Origin: Hymenolepis diminuta
Lineage: Eukaryota; Platyhelminthes; Cestoda; Cyclophyllidea; Hymenolepididae
Reading direction: 5' to 3'
DNA length: 64,000 nucleotides
NCBI GenBank assembly: GCA_900708905.1
Contig: CAADRB010000037.1
Span: 183,188-247,187, forward strand
In this document: one piece after another, positions 61,471-64,000 of the stretch
Numbering within the stretch: the stretch's first letter is position 1
Layout: each line of letters begins with the position of its first letter
Position numbers and translations under genes: made by a program
The notes under the pieces: generated by a model
Database searches by the model: none
The model's input: only the letters and a program-made list of their open reading frames with translations
Told to the model about the DNA's origin: nothing

Positions 61471-62318
61471 ATGCCTTTCGATCTCTTCTGGTTCCTATTG
61501 GGATTATCCACTTTTTCCTCCATTTTATCCCTCGCTGAAGCGACTGTTTATAATGGTTAGTCATACAGGTTGATAATTCGATATCACTTGTATTTTCCCC
61601 TTCATTGTCTGCTTTGTTTTAATGATAACTTTATAATTGTTAATGTATTTCACAGTAGCAATTTTGTTTTTTATATTTGTTTTAGTAACTATACCAAGTA
61701 AAGAAATAAGTATTCGCGGTGTCTCAGCATACTTGCTTACCTTCGGAAAAGTTAAGGAGAATGTTGAACAAGCGTCTTTTGCATTTGATCTCCTGAAAAC
61801 TGAAAATTTCGCTCTCCTATATACCTTTAAGCATTTTAATTTACCCAAGCTCTCTTTTAATTCCCACTCGGAATGTGCTGCTCTTGAATGTTTACTTAGC
61901 AATAATCAAGAGGAAACGATCTCCCAGGTGAGCATTAGTGAAATCGCCGTTCTTTTATTTCTTATGTACTTCGTAATTAGACTTAACTTATTTAATATTA
62001 ATTTCGCTCCTTTTTAGATTGACGCCTCGTGTAATGATAATTCGAATCCTAACTTGTATGGTCCCATTGTGGCTGTGCCGGGTGCTAATAGAGTCACTTG
62101 TAAGGTCTATTGGTACTATCCAGCCAATAAATCTGCCCTCCTGGATTCTCTCAAACTCCTCTTTGTTGGTGTCTGTAAGTTCCTTTGATTCCTTTTAAAT
62201 TTCAGTTTTGTTTATCAATCCTTCGGCATTTGATTATCATTTTTCAGACATGAGAGTTGATTTGGAGGGTATATCTGATGGATTTTGTTGTGTCATTTTG
62301 AGAGCTATGTTTTTATAA
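61471..62318 (+). CDS. N-terminal exons of an unidentified secreted or membrane protein
   Basis: Not identified. Exon 1 61471-61555 encodes a signal-peptide-like start (MPFDLFWFLLGLSTFSSILS, then LAEATVYN). Exon 2 61686-61927 (VTIPSKEISIRGVSAYLLTF, SFAFDLLKTENFALLY, ending ISQ) and exon 3 62018-62174 (IDASCNDNSNPNLYGPIVAV, VTCKVYWYYPANKS, LDSLKLLFVGV) join in frame at phases 1 and 0. A fourth piece from 62248 could end the protein at a stop at 62316-62318 (184 codons), or splice on at a GTATAT. Three Cys and N-glycosylation motifs (NVT, and NKS) suit a lumenal domain. It could be the ectodomain of a larger membrane protein running past the window. An alternative in-frame acceptor at 61656 would add ten hydrophobic residues. 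Confidence 0.5.
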
Positions 62319-64000
62319 CTAATAATTATTTTTCATTCATTGAGCATACTTCTGTTGTTGGTTTATTATTATCCTACCCGATGAGTTGTTCCCCGTAATT
62401 ATGCAAATGTCTCCATTCAGGTCACGGTTCTGCATGCACTTACCATGCTTACACACTTGTTTGCCTTTCTCAAGTTCACTCGACATATGAACTAGATCCG
62501 TGTTCGTGTTTCTGATTTTATCTCTTTTTATATATTGGAATGTTATCTTGATTGTTTGCGAAAATATTTCTCTATTTAAACTGATGGATACTTTAACATA
62601 GTTTATACATTCAGTGTTTATGCTCTAGTAAATATGTGACTGTCTGATTCTTATGCTTCATGATGGTATGGTGGGGTTTAATTTTCAACCCTGTCCAGTA
62701 GCACATATGATACTAATCAGTAATTGCTAACTCAACCGACTGCGGTAAATGGAAATGTCGGAAAATGTTGTGGTGGAGTGCGAGTATCTTATCAGCGGAC
62801 TCTAAGATGGTAATCTCCCCTCCAGTACTCTTGAAATCTTTGCTAGGTTTTACCAAAATTGGCCAAATATTCCTGTGCTTGTTTTTTCCTCTAACGTCAT
62901 AGAAGTTTGACTTGCTATAAGTAAAAGGATCTTATCATGATGCCTGCTCTGAGTAGTGGTTTCCAACTCTCATCTCAGTTACATCGCTGTGTGTTCACAT
63001 CTCTCCCGCTTTCAATTATTTCATTTGACTTTGAGTTTTGGCTAAAATAAAATAACGCTGCACATTTCGCTACCTTTTAACTTCCTTAGCTACCCAACGG
63101 TACATACCTACTAATTTTGATCTCTCAATTAATGAGACATATTTGTATATTTAGGATGTCGCACGTAACTGTTAGTGTTCACTACTCCACCCTCCTCAAG
63201 TTTTGGGCTTTTTTTCACTACTATTATTCTTTTCTTTGTCAATATAGTTTGATATTCAGTTCCGATAGAAGAATATGTTTTGTCTTTTATTGATTTGTAG
63301 AGTTTTTCTAGTTTCTTGTCAAATGCCTTGCCAGGGGTATGACGGTGTGAAGTGCTGCTGCGCCATATTTGCGTCGATGCCTCAATTTATGGATCTTTTC
63401 TCTTTTCAACTTTATGCATTGCCTTAAAAGTTAAGGTGTTCCAACAGTTGAGATGGAGTCTTATAATTTTGTAGTTAACCGTTCCCCACTTGCATCTACC
63501 GAATAAACTTATCATTCTACTTTACGATTTCTAATTTTGAACGCATAGGAGCTGGTGAGGCTCTTAGGTCTTTTGGTTAGCAGTTTAAAGCACTATTGTT
63601 TACCAGTTACGGAGTGAAATTCTGATTGGCAACACTTTAACTACACTATTTAATATTTAACTCTCGAGAAAGAAGTATTTGCAGTCATGGATATTCACTA
63701 TACTATGTCTCTCGGTGGGAAAAATAGCCTTATTTTCTTAACCTTTCCAGAACCTTTTTACCCACTTTACTTGGTTAGTTTCAACTATCACGGGCTGGTT
63801 GTACATGAAATAGGTAAAAATTAACCCCGGGATTTCGCAAAATTATTCTTTAAGCTCTCGTTTTTCTGCCAAAGCGCAGTCCTAACGCACTCTTATTGTA
63901 AGCAGGACCACAGTAGAACTTCATGTACATCTAAAGTGACCTGATATTTACCTTAAATGTTTGCTTCTGACTGCTATTTTCCGACTGGCCGTAACAGTAA
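62319..64000. other. Right end of window, intronic or intergenic
   Basis: No coding exon recognised. A stretch around 62.69-62.82 kb and another near 63.55-63.65 kb recall the bodies of the SINE-like elements but lack clear B boxes. If the gene at 61.5 kb continues, this is its intron. Confidence 0.35.

Noticed and set aside
61561..61902. 113-codon minus-strand frame
   Set aside because: Antisense to exon 2 of the secreted-protein gene, which has better splice sites and a signal peptide.
1..64000. CRISPR arrays, bacterial operons, prophage or integron structures
   Set aside because: No regularly spaced direct repeats or prokaryotic gene layout; spliced animal genes throughout.

Overview
The window looks like nuclear DNA of a parasitic flatworm, most likely a tapeworm. 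It is AT-rich, its genes are split by GT-AG introns, and several introns are only 31-40 nt long, a size class known from tapeworm genomes. The conserved genes are animal-specific (SGF29, PHAX, UBLCP1, Twinkle, a CFAP53-like ciliary protein). The species is inferred, not proven; the low GC fits Hymenolepis better than taeniids.

Layout. 3.2-5.2 kb and 7.5-9.4 kb (both minus strand): two tandem six-exon alkaline phosphatase genes with matching exon lengths; the first encodes a GPI-anchor-like tail and the second does not. 9.5-18 kb: no gene seen. 18.0-23.6 kb (plus) and 29.0-37.1 kb (minus): two convergent, paralogous C2H2 zinc-finger genes in which every full finger is its own 87-nt, phase-1 exon. 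A nearly perfect long inverted repeat (arms about 28.2-28.7 and 29.8-30.3 kb) brackets the last three exons of the minus-strand gene. 42.1-43.4 kb (plus): an intronless CFAP53-like coiled-coil gene. 46.6-49.1 kb (plus): UBLCP1, a ubiquitin-like-domain phosphatase. 51.2-54.8 kb (minus): the helicase half of mitochondrial Twinkle, with no primase-like half visible. 55.3-57.7 kb (plus): SGF29. 57.75-58.06 kb (minus): a possible small two-exon gene of unknown function. 58.4-60.3 kb (plus): PHAX. 61.5-62.3 kb (plus): N-terminal exons of an unidentified secreted or membrane protein.

The rest is intergenic and intronic DNA seeded with two repeat classes. One is a dispersed LTR-like element of about 0.45-0.5 kb with an internal TATA-like box and a shared right end; at least seven copies are present, in two subfamilies and both orientations. 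The other is a set of decayed tRNA-derived SINE-like elements with recognisable Pol III B boxes.

The genes do not form one pathway. The 46-60 kb stretch is a compact cluster of housekeeping nuclear and mitochondrial genes (CTD/proteasome phosphatase, mtDNA helicase, SAGA histone reader, snRNA export adaptor). The zinc-finger pair and the phosphatase pair are local gene duplications. The points most worth following up are the exon-per-finger cassette design, the inverted repeat whose arms look homogenised by gene conversion, and the shortened Twinkle gene with a splice acceptor just before its first ATG. All exon joins were made by hand from splice sites and reading phase; every multi-exon model stated as complete closes in frame.
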